Part shown: in pieces, positions 46,381 to 60,700 of the stretch
How the letters are laid out: every line of letters begins with the position of its first letter
Numbering within the stretch: the first letter of the stretch is position 1
NCBI GenBank assembly: GCA_038502055.1
Contig: JAXRKN010000041.1
Span: forward strand, 2,523,501 to 2,587,500
Length of the DNA stretch: 64,000 nt
DNA from: Tanytarsus gracilentus
Lineage: Eukaryota; Arthropoda; Insecta; Diptera; Chironomidae
Direction of reading: 5' to 3'
Made by a program: the position numbers and the translations under genes
The notes under the pieces: generated by a model
Seen by the model: only the letters and a program-made list of their open reading frames with translations
Databases searched by the model: none
Told to the model about the DNA's origin: nothing

Positions 46381-48451
46381 ATGCTTACTCGCTCGAGACC
46401 GCGTCGAAATAGAAATAGATTCGTGCAAATTGGATTATTTATAATCATATATACGTTCTACTATGCACTCTCGGCTACAATTAATCCCACAGAATTTGCC
46501 GAGAGTGAAGTCACCGCAAGCACAAATGGAACGGTAAGCTTTTATTGTTGATTTGAAAAGCTCTTTTGTGACCAAATTGTACACGCTTATTTTTTAAGGA
46601 TGCAACTGAGTCAACCCCTGAAGCAACGACTCCAGTTTTTACGGGTTTAAACGAGCATGGCGTTCCGACATTGAGACCCAAAAGAAATGGTTGTATCCCT
46701 CCCGCGATTGAACAGTTTCCACCACCATTAATGAGTCCTTGGCTGAGAACAGTAAGCGCCTCCTTTAGAGTGTTTGAATTTATCTTTTATATTCATAAAA
46801 CCATTTCAGCACGGTGGCTTTTTGATTCATCTCATCGTAGCCATGTTTACTTTCCTCGGACTGGCTATAGTTTGCGACGAGTACTTTGTAGCAAGTTTAG
46901 ATAGGATTTGCGAAGAATTAAAACTCAGTCCGGATGTTGCTGGTGCCACGTTTATGGCCGCAGGTAGATTAACAATTTAAAAGCTTTAGAGAAGCATTAT
47001 TAATCATTAAATACGATTAGGTTCATCTGCACCGGAGCTCGCGACTGTTATCATTGGAGTTTTCTTCGCAAAAGACGACATTGGCGTGTCGGGTGTTATT
47101 GGATCGGCTGTTTTCAATATCATGTTCGTCATAAGTGTGTGTGCACTTTGCTCTGGAACCGTTTTACAACTTAACTGGTGGCCACTCGTTCGAGATTGCA
47201 CTTTTTACTCGTGCTCCATTCTCATAATGCTATTTGTGATTTGCAACGATGTTATCTCATGGCCTGAAGCACTCTTCATGTTAATATGCTATGTAATTTA
47301 TTGCATTGCATTGCACTTTAATTCCCTTCTCGAGAAGCTCGTTCAGCCATACATTTTAAGTCTGCCGATAAAATTACCGACCCGAGAAGAACAATCGGCA
47401 TTGGTTACTTTCAAAAATGCTCCCGATGCCACTTATAACACTCAAAGTCCTGGCGCTACGAGTCCTCAGCAGGAATTAAAGGAGGCAAAATCACCCGACT
47501 ATAGCTACGATGCAAACTCAAGTTGGGATCCGAACGCTGCATGGACAAATGATGGTTCTACAAAGCCGGCACCTGTGAGTAACTCATTTAACAGTGAAGG
47601 CTATGATTCATGGGGTTCTCAGAATTATGGATACATTAAGACGGAAGGCGAAACAGATCCGGATGCACCAGAAGAACAAAAGAAAGAAACTGCCCCAACT
47701 GCAATACAACCAAAGGAGGATTTTTACAAGCCTTCAAATCATCGTGCCGAGCATGCAGATCCATTATTGAAACCCGAAAGTGGAGGCTTACTACAACTGA
47801 TCAATTGGTACATTGGTTTCCCAATTCACTTCATGTGTAAAAAAACAATGCCAGACGTGCGCCAAGAGCAATATAAAAATTGGTATCCACTCACCTTTCT
47901 CATCTCAATGATTTGGATTAGTTTCTATTCTTACTTTATGGTCTGGATGATTACAATCATTGGATTCACCTTTGGCATACCCGACACAGTCATGGGTTTG
48001 ACCTTCGTGGCAGCCGGCGTAAGCGTTCCAGATGCTTTGAGCTCAATTGCAGTTATTAAAGAAGGATATGGCGATATGGCAGTGAGTAACGCAGTCGGTT
48101 CAAACGTTTTCGACATTCTCGTGTGCTTAGGATTGCCTTGGTAAAGAAAAACTCTGTTGATTTTTTAATGAAATTATTAACGTACTTATTTCAAGGTTCA
48201 TTCAAACGGCAATCATCTCACCGGGATCTCATGTGAACGTGATCTCAAAGGGCTTAGCATACTCGACACTCTCATTGCTATCGACCGTCTTCTTTCTCCT
48301 CTTCGCCATTCACATGAATTCATGGAAATTGGATAAGAGGTTGGGATTCATCTTGATGTTCTGGTATATATTCTTCATTACTATCGCATCGCTATACGAA
48401 TTGAATGTTTTTGGCTTAATGAATCCACCCGAGTGTCAATCCTCATACTAA
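46381..48451 (+). CDS. Potassium-dependent sodium/calcium exchanger (SLC24/NCKX, zydeco-like)
   Basis: Exons 46381-46533, 46599-46751, 46810-46963, 47021-48140 and 48196-48451 give 611 residues. The N-terminus has a hydrophobic signal/anchor segment (FVQIGLFIIIYTFYYAL) and a Thr-rich extracellular part. Alpha-1 repeat: MAAGSSAPELATVIIGVF, followed by GVSGVIGSAVFNIMFV. A hydrophilic cytosolic loop of about 150 residues (Ser/Pro/Glu-rich) follows the first membrane block. Alpha-2 repeat: AAGVSVPDALSSIAVIKEGYGDMAVSNAVGSNVFDI. Such proteins extrude one Ca2+ and one K+ for four Na+ across the plasma membrane. The conserved acidic residues (Glu in SAPEL, Asp in SVPDA) are present. AATAAA at 48522-48527. 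Confidence 0.94.
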
Positions 48452-51400
48452 TTTATTGTACGTGAGTACTGTGACTTTTATCTGTACGTAAAATGAAAAT
48501 GCTTTTATTGAGTTCCACTAGAATAAAAAGAAACATTCCCGATTAAAAAAAAGATTATTGCCTATGACATTATACAAAAAATATATTAACGATATTTCCT
48601 CAATTATTACCTAAACCTTTAGTGACAAAGCTCTACAACAACTATTAAAAAAATCTAGAAACATTAACGTAACAATTTAGTGACTTTAATTCTTCAGCTC
48701 TATTAAGAAAAATCATTGAAAACTTTTATGGAACGTGAAAAAGTTTGGTGGAAAAATTTGAAAGGTTTTAAAGGAGATGATAAAAAAAGAAGCAAATCAA
48801 ATATGACTACGCAGACAATATTAGTTTAGTAATTAAAGTCTTTCTTATTATATGGAAGAAATTTAATTTTTGACCTATCTTATATCTCAGCCTCTTTAAA
48901 ACGAAAGAAAGTGAATATACCCGTTAAATTATATTAAAACTATCAACTTAAATTTCCATCAAATCAACTCAGTATTAAAAAGCTTTTATTTAGTTCTTAA
49001 AATATGCAATGTTTGCTTTTTTGGCGAAATTTTAAACTATTCAAGTTACCAAACACGTGACAACAATAATGTTTGAGTCAATTTAAGTAAATTATCAAAG
49101 AAGTCAATTGAACTTTTCCGTTAAAATTGTTGGTCAATTATCGAAAAGTTGTGTACCAAATTTATTTTCTTGAAAATGACAAGCAACCGCAAGGCACAAA
49201 AAATAGTATTGTTCTTGTTTTAGTTTTTACAAAAGCCATTTACCCCGCATAATAAACGAAAAAAAAAAGTAAAATTATTAATTAAACTTATTACGAACTA
49301 TTCGAACAAAAAGTTAATCATGAAAGTTCATTCGATGGTAACAAAAAAGGATCTAAATTTATCTTTAACTTTATGAATATTTGATCAAAAAGAAAAATTA
49401 ATAAAATTTTTTCTAATTGGATGTGATGTGGTAAAACAAAATATTATTAAATTAACAAAGTCGATCCTCCCATCTCCATAAAGAAAAAATAATAATATGT
49501 TACAAAAAAAACCTTGAGATCAAAAAAGTGTTAATTGTTGAAACATGAAAAAAAAGAGTTATAGCATAACAAACCAAAAAAGGAATAAAGATTATAATTC
49601 AAAAAAGCTTTTTAACTTTTATTTCAGATGACATCACGTGGAAAACTTTATAATTTTTTTACTCACAACAACTCAGAAAATTTTAAACATGAAAGTTATT
49701 AAAATATTTTTTGGCACATAAAATTTCCCCAATCAATTTAAAAAACATTGAAGCGTTAAATTTTCACGCTGAAATTCTTTACATAAAATAAATTGAGCTG
49801 ATATAAAAGATGAAACATGATTGATTGAAAATATTTCAGTGAAAAATGTTTTTCGTTTTCGTTGATTTAAATTGTGATAAGGTGCCGTCGTTTAATGCTT
49901 TCTAAATTTAGATAGAAAATATCTCCTGCGTGTTTTATCCTCTTAATTAAAATTCTTCCGTTTTGTTAAAATCTTTCAAATTCCTTTTTTATCGCATTGA
50001 AAATCCTTTTTCATAGTCTGTTAATAATTCGAGGAATTTTGCTTGTTATCCAACACGACATAAATTTGTTATTTCCTATTATCATCGTTGTTATTTTCTT
50101 CATTCAAGCAATTAGGCATGATGTTGCGTGTGTTGATTTTGATAACGTCGCTTGAGTGAAATAGATGCAGGAGGAAGAAGAAGAGAAAAGAAAAGTCATT
50201 ATAGTAAAGTCACATTATAGAGAAAAGAATTTTCTCTCTGAGTTTTCTTGCGTTGATAAATTTCCACATGTAAAGGCCGCTGTGAAAGCTTTCTCACAAC
50301 TCTAACGTATTAAAACTTAAATACCATGTCGTGTTCATTAATTCCCGAGAATTATGCGATTTTCTTCGAGAATTATCTTTTGATCGCATGTTGAATGACT
50401 AGAAAGTTTACTAAATGTGTTAGAACAGAAAACAAATGGTAAAGGTTGATTACAAGGAAGTTGAATGGCATTCTCTCTCTCTCTCTCGTATTGGCATTAC
50501 GTCACAACGCTGACGTAATGAATCAGCAAGGATATTTTTCGTGAGAGAGAATTTTCCTTTTTGCTCTGTTATGTGTACGGATGAAAAATTCAGTTTTCTC
50601 TCAGTCGCGCGTGAGGAAAGTAGTGAATGAAAATCGGAGCGGTTTAGAAGAGAAAATAATATTTTTTTGTGTATGTAGTAATTTTTTTCGGTTAAAGAAA
50701 TAGCACACACCAGTTAATCCTATCGGTTAGGAACGATAATAAAAAAAAATTATTATGTGTATACATAAGGAATTTGTGATGACGAATCCCTTTCTGTCTC
50801 TCACTTGAAAGGGACATCGTGATGCCTACTGTCATGGAAAATTGTGATCCATTCACACTGAGGGGACAAAAGAATAAGAAAAGAAAACATTTTGGTTCAA
50901 ATCATAATTTTTTTCTCAATGTTGCATACACAGACGTAAAGAAAAGTGGGTTTTAGAAGGAAATGAGTGAGAAAAAAACTTTATCTTGCCTTTCCTCTTA
51001 TGCATGGCGTGTACATAATATAACATTTACAGTTTTATCGTTTCGCTTTTATCCCTCCCAAAAATACCACCAGTCAAGACAGGCAACGATTATAAAAATA
51101 CTAAATGAGAATGAAAACGCGAAGAGGGATGAAAACATTAAATAGATTAATTAACATGAATCATCGCCTTTTCGGACATCATCACGAGGATTACAAGATT
51201 TTTCTTTAAAACAGAGTGAGAGAGAGAGAAAAAGTAAAAGTCATTAATGTTCATCTCGACACTCTCGGAAAGAATTTAAAGTTGTGAGAGCTTTAAGTGC
51301 TGTGTCAAGGGGACTTTTGTGGATTCTTCTGAAATTCTTGAAATTGTTCAAGTAGATTCCTCAAATATAAAGTGGTTTTCATTGAAAGTTAGCAAAAAGT

Positions 51401-54400
51401 AATGAGAAAAATAATTAAATTCAATAAATAAAGTACAAATTTTTAAAGATTTTTAAAATTGAAAATTTTTTGTGTATTTTCTTGCTGTTAATTTTAAAAA
51501 CCACATGTTTTATGCCCTTATTAAAATCGAGTGTCCTTTAGAGAAAAATTTCACACTTTGATTTCAAACACAATTGCACTTCAATGAAAAAGTAATTTTG
51601 CCCTTCTCGAGGGCTATTTTAATTTCGTTCATGACTCAATATAATTTTTTTCACATTTAGAATGAGATGTGAAAGTGAAAAACTCACATTGACATGTATA
51701 AAAAATCGTGTGAGATAATTTATGATTTTATTTCCATTCCATGCATTTTAAATTGCTCCGTACCAAGAATGAGAATTACTTGAGATTACTTTTTGCACGC
51801 AGCTTTTCAAACTCTTGGAAATGGCTTTCGGAAATTTCTTTTCTTCGCTTCTTCCTCTCTCAATCTCTCCATCATCTCGTAACCCCTCTCACTTCTGATA
51901 CCTTATTGTTATTACTTGCCGCCGCTGCTGTTGTTGCCTAAAATTGCCAATTTTTCCTTAAAAAGTGTATAAATTGTGTGAGAGTGAAAAGGGAAATAAA
52001 ACTCAGGATATTAGTTGTATGGAATGAAATACTAAAAGAGTTCACGCAGCGACAGTAGAAACGAAAGTTTTGCTTACAATTCACGCGCAAAGTCATGTTC
52101 ATACCTTTCCTTCTTTACTCTTTTGTTCTTTTTATCTCGCCCTACGGCACTAAAAGCATTTTCGTATTTAGTGAGTTTTTTCGCATTAAAGCGATATGCC
52201 ATGAAAAAAGAGATATGAAAGTACGTTTTGCGGGTTTTTCATTCATTGACACAAAAAGTATCAAGGGTGTTTAAAAAACTTTCTTGCAAATGTGGAATTT
52301 TGATTTCTCTTTAAATAAGCTTAAATAAAAGGGTAGCAAGTCAATTTCGTGTGAAAAATGCTAATGAAAATGCGATAGAGATATGAGCGTAGGAAGTGTG
52401 CAGTAAATTTGGGTCAATGGATTTTCTTTTTACTTCTGATTACTTTTTAAACTCTTTCAGTCAACATTTGCCTTTAATTTTATTTGCTTTTGTGGTAAAA
52501 GTTTTAAGTGAAGGTTCAATCGTGGTTGATAGAAAATGTTTTATTCATAAAATTAATTAATTGAAATTTTCCGCCGAAAATTAATCAAAAAAAATAAAAA
52601 ATCTCCACGTTTATTTAACAACACCTAATTTCTATTAAAAAAATAACCGCAATACCGTTGACTAGAAGCAGAACGCGTTGTCATAATATTATTTAAATGT
52701 GAAAGATGTGAATTAAATTTGGGTATAAACGCTCTCGCTTTTATATATGCATGAAGCTCGAAGTGTAAAAAAAGAATGTGATGGTAGCATATTTTTTAAT
52801 AATTTTTTCGCTCTCTCGTTTACTCTCGCACGTTGCTGTATACATACGAAAGCTTCTTCTCATGAAAAGGGATGATAATATTAATAAATGGATGGGAACG
52901 GTCTAAGCTAATGTGTTGTTGGTGTAGGGGATGGAATAAAAGGAATCATAAATTCATCCCACGACCTTGGAATGTTTTTTTGAGATGTTAAACAGCAGAA
53001 ATATGCGACAGTTTACAGCATAAAGTTTGAAAATGGATGATAAATAGTCAAGTAGATTTTCATCAGAACGGAAGCATTTTTTTCATTAATCACATACGGT
53101 GACGTTAAAGAGATTTGAAATAACGCGTACCTTAGGGAGATTTCACTTTTAAAAAGAGTGAAGCTTTTGACATTTAAACAGGATTTTTAATTTTAAGGAG
53201 CTGTTTTATCTCCATGGTATATGAAAGCTTTTTTATTTAATTCAAGGTGAAAGATTAAGCTTAAAATATTTTTCTGAATTTCTTCAATCTGCTTCGTTTA
53301 GGAAAAAATACTTCTTCTCATAGTATAATCATTAATTAATTAATAAAAAATTTTATCCTTGGCTTTTAATTAAAAATTTTCCCGTCTCAACTCTTTTCGT
53401 ATAATTTTCAACTCCTCGCTTTGTCAAAATAAATGCTTTAATAATTATGAAGAATAACATAAAATTGGGCAAGAAAAAAAATTATAAGGAACTGACTTTT
53501 CAATCATTAATAGTAAAAATATTTTTTTTATATTTTTAGTAAATTAATTTGAGCTTATGATTTTACAGAAGATTTCCAGTACTCGAAGAATCAAATCGCT
53601 CATGCTAAAAACCATTTAAATTTTCTTTGCTCGTCTTAGATTTGGGAAATCATAAAATTTTTCTTCATAGAAAGCCGCTCTAAGCATGCTGGCGCGAGTC
53701 GACTTAATAATCTCTCACTGAATACAAAAGTTTCTGACTTTCAAATACTACCACCCACATTACGCTTTCAGTCATTGATTAATCTCCAATTCACGCTCTC
53801 GAGATTCATTAGCAAAAATTTTAATTTAAATTTTAACAAACTTTTTTATTTGACATAATCACAAGCTTCCTTAGGGGATTAAGAATGGCATCAGTAATCA
53901 CTGTAATTAAATCGCCAAGTGTTGTAAGAATAAGTTTTTACTTTTTACCTTCGAGCAGCAGCTGCTAATGAAAGATTTGAATTTTACTGCACGATGCAAG
54001 AGAAAAGTTTTTTGCTCAGCATACAAATGACGTCATTGAGAGTTAGGAGTATATGGAGGTGAATTTTTCGTGGAATGTACATCATTATACATCCCTAAAA
54101 ACAGATCTTACATATATTTGAAAAATTCATGAAATTTTATCTCTCAATAGGAGCATTTTTGGGAAAAAATCGTACGTAATTCGAGTGATCATGACGGTTA
54201 AAGTATGAGACATGACTTTGCGAATTAAAAGGGGTTGAACACTAAAAAGTAACTTTAAAATCTTAATAATTCAAAAAACTCTTAAATTTAGCAGCAAAAT
54301 TTTTATCAACAGTTAAATTTCATATTTAGCATTTCTACTTTTAAATGACTTACAACAAAAGAATAAATTGGAATTTTCTAAGAATTTTCATTCCTCCACA

Positions 54401-54721
54401 TACAAATTCATACAAATTGACATACACACATTTATTCAAACATGCAATTTCCATCGATTTTTCTCCCTTCAATGGATCACAGAATTTTTCCTTGACAATA
54501 AACTCGCATGGGATGATTTTGATGGCACGAACATAAAAGAGATGCTTATCATCGCTCGAAAAATATGTCTTTTCATTTCAGCCAATGACAATCGAGAAAA
54601 TTATAGAAATGATGTAGATCGAAGACGATAAGAGTGTAAATTTTTAAAGCAAATTGTAGAGTTAGAAAAAAAATAATTTCTAAGTTGTAGCGTGACATCG
54701 AGTTAATAAAGAAAAGTAATC
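48452..54721. other. Gene-free interval between NCKX and rdgC
   Basis: 6.3 kb with no recognisable protein or RNA gene. It begins with the NCKX 3' UTR. The short open frames (for example 50450-50710 minus, 51741-51941 plus) have no family features. A symmetrical pair of bZIP-type sites lies at 50495-50520, next to a CT repeat at about 50471-50486. It probably holds upstream regulatory DNA for rdgC. Confidence 0.5.
50495..50520. promoter_or_regulatory. Perfect inverted pair of TTACGTCA/TGACGTAA bZIP sites
   Basis: CATTACGTCA and its exact reverse complement TGACGTAATG are separated by six bases. Each arm contains an ATF/CREB/C-EBP type site, and a TGAATCA AP-1-like sequence follows directly. 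About 4.2 kb upstream of the first rdgC exon. Confidence 0.5.
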
Positions 54722-57700
54722 ATGTTGAGGAGTTGCATTTGTCTGCGAAAGGATTCACGACGTGACTCAAATAACTCATCGACTTCGTCATGCAGATCTT
54801 CCGAAATTGTGCGAAATGCCGCGGCAATAAGGAACAACGATAATGAAAGAGATAATCGAAGCTTTATGAAATTTCTCAGCTCATCGATGTGCTTTCGAGT
54901 TATGCGAACGCCACGTCGCGGAATGTCAATGACGAAAGTGGAAAGAGGTAAGTGTGCTCGAACACATCGAGAATTTAAAATGTGATTTCGAAATCGAATT
55001 CGTCAAGACAAAAAAAATGCAAATTGTAAAAATCGTAAAGCACTTTTTCTCCCAATCCCATACCCGATTTTGATATGACGATGAAAATAAAATATATAGA
55101 AAATTGTTACATCGAGCACTCGAGGGAATCACAAAGCGATTTCATTACATTTTACAATTTTTTGCGAGGATATTCCACCCTCATATCACAATTCCGACTC
55201 GTTGTCATCGCTTAAGAAGATTCAATTTCTGCTTAAAAGTTGATGCGATGTAGAAAATAACTTTTTCCTTCTCTGTGCACTTTCCCCACAATAAAAATGA
55301 TGCCGACCGAGCGATTTTAGAAGCGAGAGAAAATTTCATAATAGCTCAATTTATATTTTCCCTCTCTCTATAACAAACTCAAGAGGAAGAAATTGTTAAA
55401 AGCTTCTCGCTCTCTCTCTCACCGACAATGACAATAATTCTAATTAATTTCATTTGGTTTTCCCTTTTGTGTGATGAAGTCTCTTTTGTGAGGCTTGTGC
55501 AGGACATAAAAATTATGATTGAATTGAATTTTCGTTCGAGTGTTGATGATGATGACAATGATACGGGATGGCTTCGATTACAATGTTGAGAGGGTAGAAT
55601 GAGTCGTTACTCGTGAAGTGTCTGGTCATGACATTAACATTTTATTTACTGCTGGTTGCAATTTTCATAAAATTCGTTTCAATTATATTTTATCTAGCAC
55701 GATTAAATTTTCTAAAGAAACTTATTTGAAATTCTTTAAAAATTTTACGTCATTAACTCAAAAAAAATTGAGTTATGTCGCTATTGAATGTGCCAAGGCT
55801 TTCAATTTACTTCCTTCATTCTCGTTTCTTCTGCTCGCTTTTGTATGTGAATTATTCAGACAGTTGAACTCGGAAGAGTTGTGAATGGAATTTCCTTTCT
55901 ATCAAGAGAAAAATTACTTTAACTCCATTAAGTGAGCTTGAAAAGTAATTTTTTCAACATACACAAATTGAGCTCTACACACGTGAAATTACTCTTATCG
56001 TCAGAGTTTAATGGGTTTAATTAAATCGCGCATCTAACTTTAATTATTTAACACCACAGCGACGATTTGTTATGCAAATAAAAGCTTAAAATTAATTTTA
56101 TAAAGACTTTGAGTGTGTTGGTGGATCAATGAATTTGTACAGCATGTGGGTGGCAATGCGAGAAAACGACAAATTTCCTGTTTTTACCTTTTCCTCGCTT
56201 TACTACTTCATTTTTATTCCTACAACACAAAAAAAGAATTCATAAATTAGATTAAGGTCAACAAAGTTAGAAGTCGGTTATTGTTCCTTCTCACAGCACA
56301 ACTGAGCTCTCAAAATATTCCAATGTAGCTACATATAGGGGGAAAATCTAATTTTCTTTTGAGAAGTTTTTTTTACACAAACAAAAGTGACAATTTTTTT
56401 CGTCGAGAAAGTTTGGAAGCTTCATTAGAAAAAACTTTTGATTTACCTAACTTTAAATTCCAAAGGTCATATTTTTTTTTCAAGAACTCTTTCAATAACA
56501 TTCTTCATTTGATTGCAATTAATTTGATGCAATTTTGAAGGAAAATTAAAATCTTCACTTTTTTCCTCGATAAGAAATTTTTCTATTGAAATTTTACGCA
56601 ATCGCATTTTTAATCGCCCACACATAAATCCAGAGAGCGAGAGCATACAATATGATGGTTGCGAATAAATAATAAATATAGAAATAATTATCGATTACCA
56701 TTCATAGTCAATCACTCAGGTGTTAAATTATTATGATATTGTTTGGGGTCATTGTTCAGTGTGGAAAAATACGAGATTGAGAGAAAATATCGATGCACAT
56801 AAAAAAAAACAATTTCACTGTCAATTATGTAATAGTGTGTATACGTATTATCCAGAAGTATCGTGAACCCTTGGGCCATAAAATCTAATAACTCAATTCT
56901 CCAACCCCACACCTTTTAACGAAAGTGCCGATTGCATGTTTTCTTCTATCACTTTGTTTTTCTTCTTTTCGCTCCTCGATAATTTATAAAGTCGTTCTTT
57001 GATTAATGCGTGAAAAAGGTCAGTTTATAAATACAAACGTAAATAATAAAGTTTCTAAGCAAAAAATACAACTTTTTAATATTTTTTCGAAAGTTTGAAG
57101 TTAACTTAAATTAAGGTCAATTCTTATAGAAAGAAAAATCAAGTGCCAAAAAAATATTTACCTTAAAAATTAAAGCAATTCTTGAAAGTCCGCTTTTGGC
57201 GTATTTATTTTAGTCATTTTGTATTTTTTGCGTAAATCCACTCATACGATGAGAGTTCTTGCTTCGTTGAGGCGTCTGAACAGCATTAAATCTAATTAAT
57301 TATTGACAGTGTGGAGAAGGGCTCGTGCTAAATAGGAGAAATATGAATGTGTTGATTGGCGAGACATAAGTAAGACGGCATTGAACATACTCAACATTGG
57401 ATGTACACTTAGTCCTATTTATCCACATGCGACACATACGAGACATGACATGAAAATTCCTTGTTTGCTTTTCAGTTTACTTTCTGCCTTTCACGCGAAT
57501 ACGCTTTTCTCCGGTCTTTTATGCTCCTTTTAATGGCATAGAGAATTTTTTTGATCTCGAAATAAAAGCGGAAAAATAAATAAAACATTTTCATTCCAAA
57601 AGTGAATCCTCGAGTGAGTGAGCTGAGCCTTTAAGTTAAGGGTTTATATTATAGATAGAGCACAAATGAAAAAAGCAAACTTTGAATTCAATTAAAAAGC

Positions 57701-60700
57701 TTTCCCTTGTTGTAGCGAAAAAAGAGTGCCATTGAAATTCATTACGATAAGTGATGATGGGGTTCATAATTACCCTAGCGTGAATCAATTTATTTTTTCA
57801 GTGACATTTTAAATTTGCATTCACCAAAGTTGGCTCATTTGAATTTTTTTTTTTTTTATGGAATATAAACGACTCTCGACTCTTTGGTTTTTAATTGACT
57901 TTCTGTCTCTCTTTGTGCTGAGTGTATTTAAAATGAAGCTTGTGAATTAGAGACGAATATTTGAATAGATGAAGAAGGATATTTTCCATCACAATGGGAC
58001 ATATTTTATGCAAGAAAAAAATGAAAAGGAGAGAAAGACCGAGATTTATAATAGGTACTGTCAACTTGTCTTTTTATCCGTAACTTCATACCTCCGAGTC
58101 CTATTTTACTCAACAAACTCTTCTTTGACTACTGAAGATCCTCAAGAAATTATCATAATTTTTTAACATCGATTATTATGATAAAGGAAAAGTGAAATGG
58201 ATAAAAATTAAAACAACTTATGCTAATAAGATTCTTATAATAGGACATAAATTTTCAAAAAATTACGTTCTAAAAACTTCATCAACATTATAAATTAAAA
58301 AGCACCAGAAGGAAGCCAAACGCTCCTAAAAATGATTATGTAAAGCTGATTAGAATGAGAATAGGAATAATTCATTAAGCTCAAATGCAAATGCAAAAAC
58401 TTTTCACTGGCTTAATTTTGCTTACGTCCAAGGATTTTTTCGAAGGGAAAAAAATTAGAAATTAAATCGTAAGATAAATTTTATGATTAATGTTCATTCG
58501 ATGGTAATTATTTAATGTAAAATTATGAAATCGATTTCTTGAACAATTAACAAAAAATATCTAAAAAGTTTTGAACAACTATAAGAATAATTTTCTAATT
58601 TAAATCCATTAATTTTCATGTGATAAAAGGTGGCATTTGAGCTCTAATTTTTCCTACGTTTTGCGTGTAATTTTCCTATAAAAAATATTCAAATCAACTC
58701 ATGGAATTGCAAATTTCGATTAATTGACCCAAAAAGTGCGGACAAATTTGCGTAACAAAAGTCCACAATCACGTGAGGGAGCAGAAAATAATTATGAGCA
58801 GCTGTGTGATCTTTCCCTCAGAAGAAAGCTCGTGCGATGTTGAAATTTAAAAAGCTTATAATGTATCTCGTGAGATAAAAAAAAAATTCCCACGCGACTC
58901 ATCAAAGGAATAAAATTAATTAATTATTAATGAGTCAAAATTGGCGTGACTATAATTAATTAGCACTAAAATTAGCATTTTATCAGTTTTCACTCTCCCT
59001 CGCATTTTATCATTAATCATCATAAAAGTTCGCTTAAATAATTTTCGATTTCATAAACACGTGCACGTGTGTGATGGACTAATTATATTATCTCTTCAAT
59101 TCTGTTTTTGTTTGCGCAGTAATCAAGGCCACTCTACTAATTCAACGATGGTATCGAAGGTACATGGCTCGAATCGAAATGAAGCGTCGATACACGTGGA
59201 CAATTTTTCAAAACATCGAATATTCAGCGGAACAGGATCAAGTGCGTCTTTATAATTTCTTCAATGACTTATTAATGCACATGCCCGAGGCGGCAAAGCA
59301 AATCAAGGATCAAGATCAATTATCGACATCATCAACCGAATCACTCGACGATAATTTTGAAGATGAGTCTGAAGATTCGCTCGATGAAGGGATTCAAGAT
59401 TCAAAGTCATACAAAGGACCACACTTGTCTCTTCCGCTCGAGAAGCAAGATTTAGATATGCTAATAAATTTATTCAGAAAACGTAAATATAAACTCCATG
59501 CACGTTATGTCGCGCTTATACTTCGTGAGGCAGCACGTAAACTCCGTCGACTTGATAACATCAACCGAGCATCCACTCAAATAAAGGCATCAACGGTAAC
59601 GGTGGTGGGTGACTTACATGGAAAGCTCGATGATCTCTTAGTGATTCTCTATAAGGTAAAAGTTTTATTTGATTACTCTACACATATGCTTCATAGCACA
59701 TTACCTTACTCACTTATCCATCTCTAGAACGGCCTTCCTTCGCACACAAACATTTATGTGTTTAATGGTGAGTTCAAGTTTAATGACATAATTTAACCTA
59801 AAAAGAAATGAACACGGGGTTGAAAAAAATCTATAAAAAAAATTATTCATCTCTCTCCCAAAATAGGCGATTTTGTGGATCGTGGCAAGAAAAGTTTAGA
59901 AGTGCTTCTCATTCTCCTCGTATGCTTCATAATTTTCCCGGGGTGCGTTATGTTGAATCGTGGCAATCACGAAGATGCGGTCATGAATCATCGTTATGGA
60001 TTTACACGTGAAGTCCATCAAAAGTACCGGCACAATGCGGAGAGATTATTGAAATTAATAGACCAAGTTTACCGACACTTGCCACTGGGATCTATAATAA
60101 ACAATAAAATTTTCGTCGTGCATGGTGGAATATCAGAAAATACTGATTTAAATTTAATCGCTAGCGTGCGAAGAAGTAAGGTTAGTAAATATAAATGTGT
60201 GTATGTGTGACATGCAATGTCCTCGTCAATTTATCTTTGTCTCTCTCTCCCACCCATGTTAAGTACGTCTCAATTTTGCGACCACCCACTCAAACAATCG
60301 AGGATAAAACCGAGTGGAAGCAAGTGATTGATATATTATGGTCGGATCCAATTATGAGTGATCCCGTTGAGCCTCAAGCAAATAAGCGTGGTGCGGGTGA
60401 ATGTTTTGGCCCATCGACAACGGAGAAATTTTTACAGCGACATAATTTAACCACGTTAGTTAGATCACACGAATGCAAATCGGATGGCTATGAAATTCTC
60501 CATAATGGAAATGTAATTTAATTTATTTCACACATCCTTCAATCATTGTGTTTACTGATGACTGTCCATTTTAACAGGTGATAACGGTTTTTTCCGCCTC
60601 AAATTATTATGAAATCGGCTCCAACAAAGGCGCATATATCAAGTTTGGTGCTAACTCAGATCGCTATTTTGTGCAATTTACGGCAGCCGCGTCCAAAACG

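Noticed and set aside
51741..51941. 66-codon plus-strand frame ending in a Leu/Ala run
   Set aside because: Isolated, lacks splice or poly(A) context and homology; likely chance.
54345..54631. Overlapping frames just upstream of the rdgC first exon
   Set aside because: They overlap in two frames and terminate before 54722; no donor in a useful phase, so treated as 5' flank.
57969..58166. Possible alternative rdgC first exon (ATG at 57969, GT at about 58055)
   Set aside because: It would end in phase 2, while rdgC exon 2 needs phase 1; the donor is weak.
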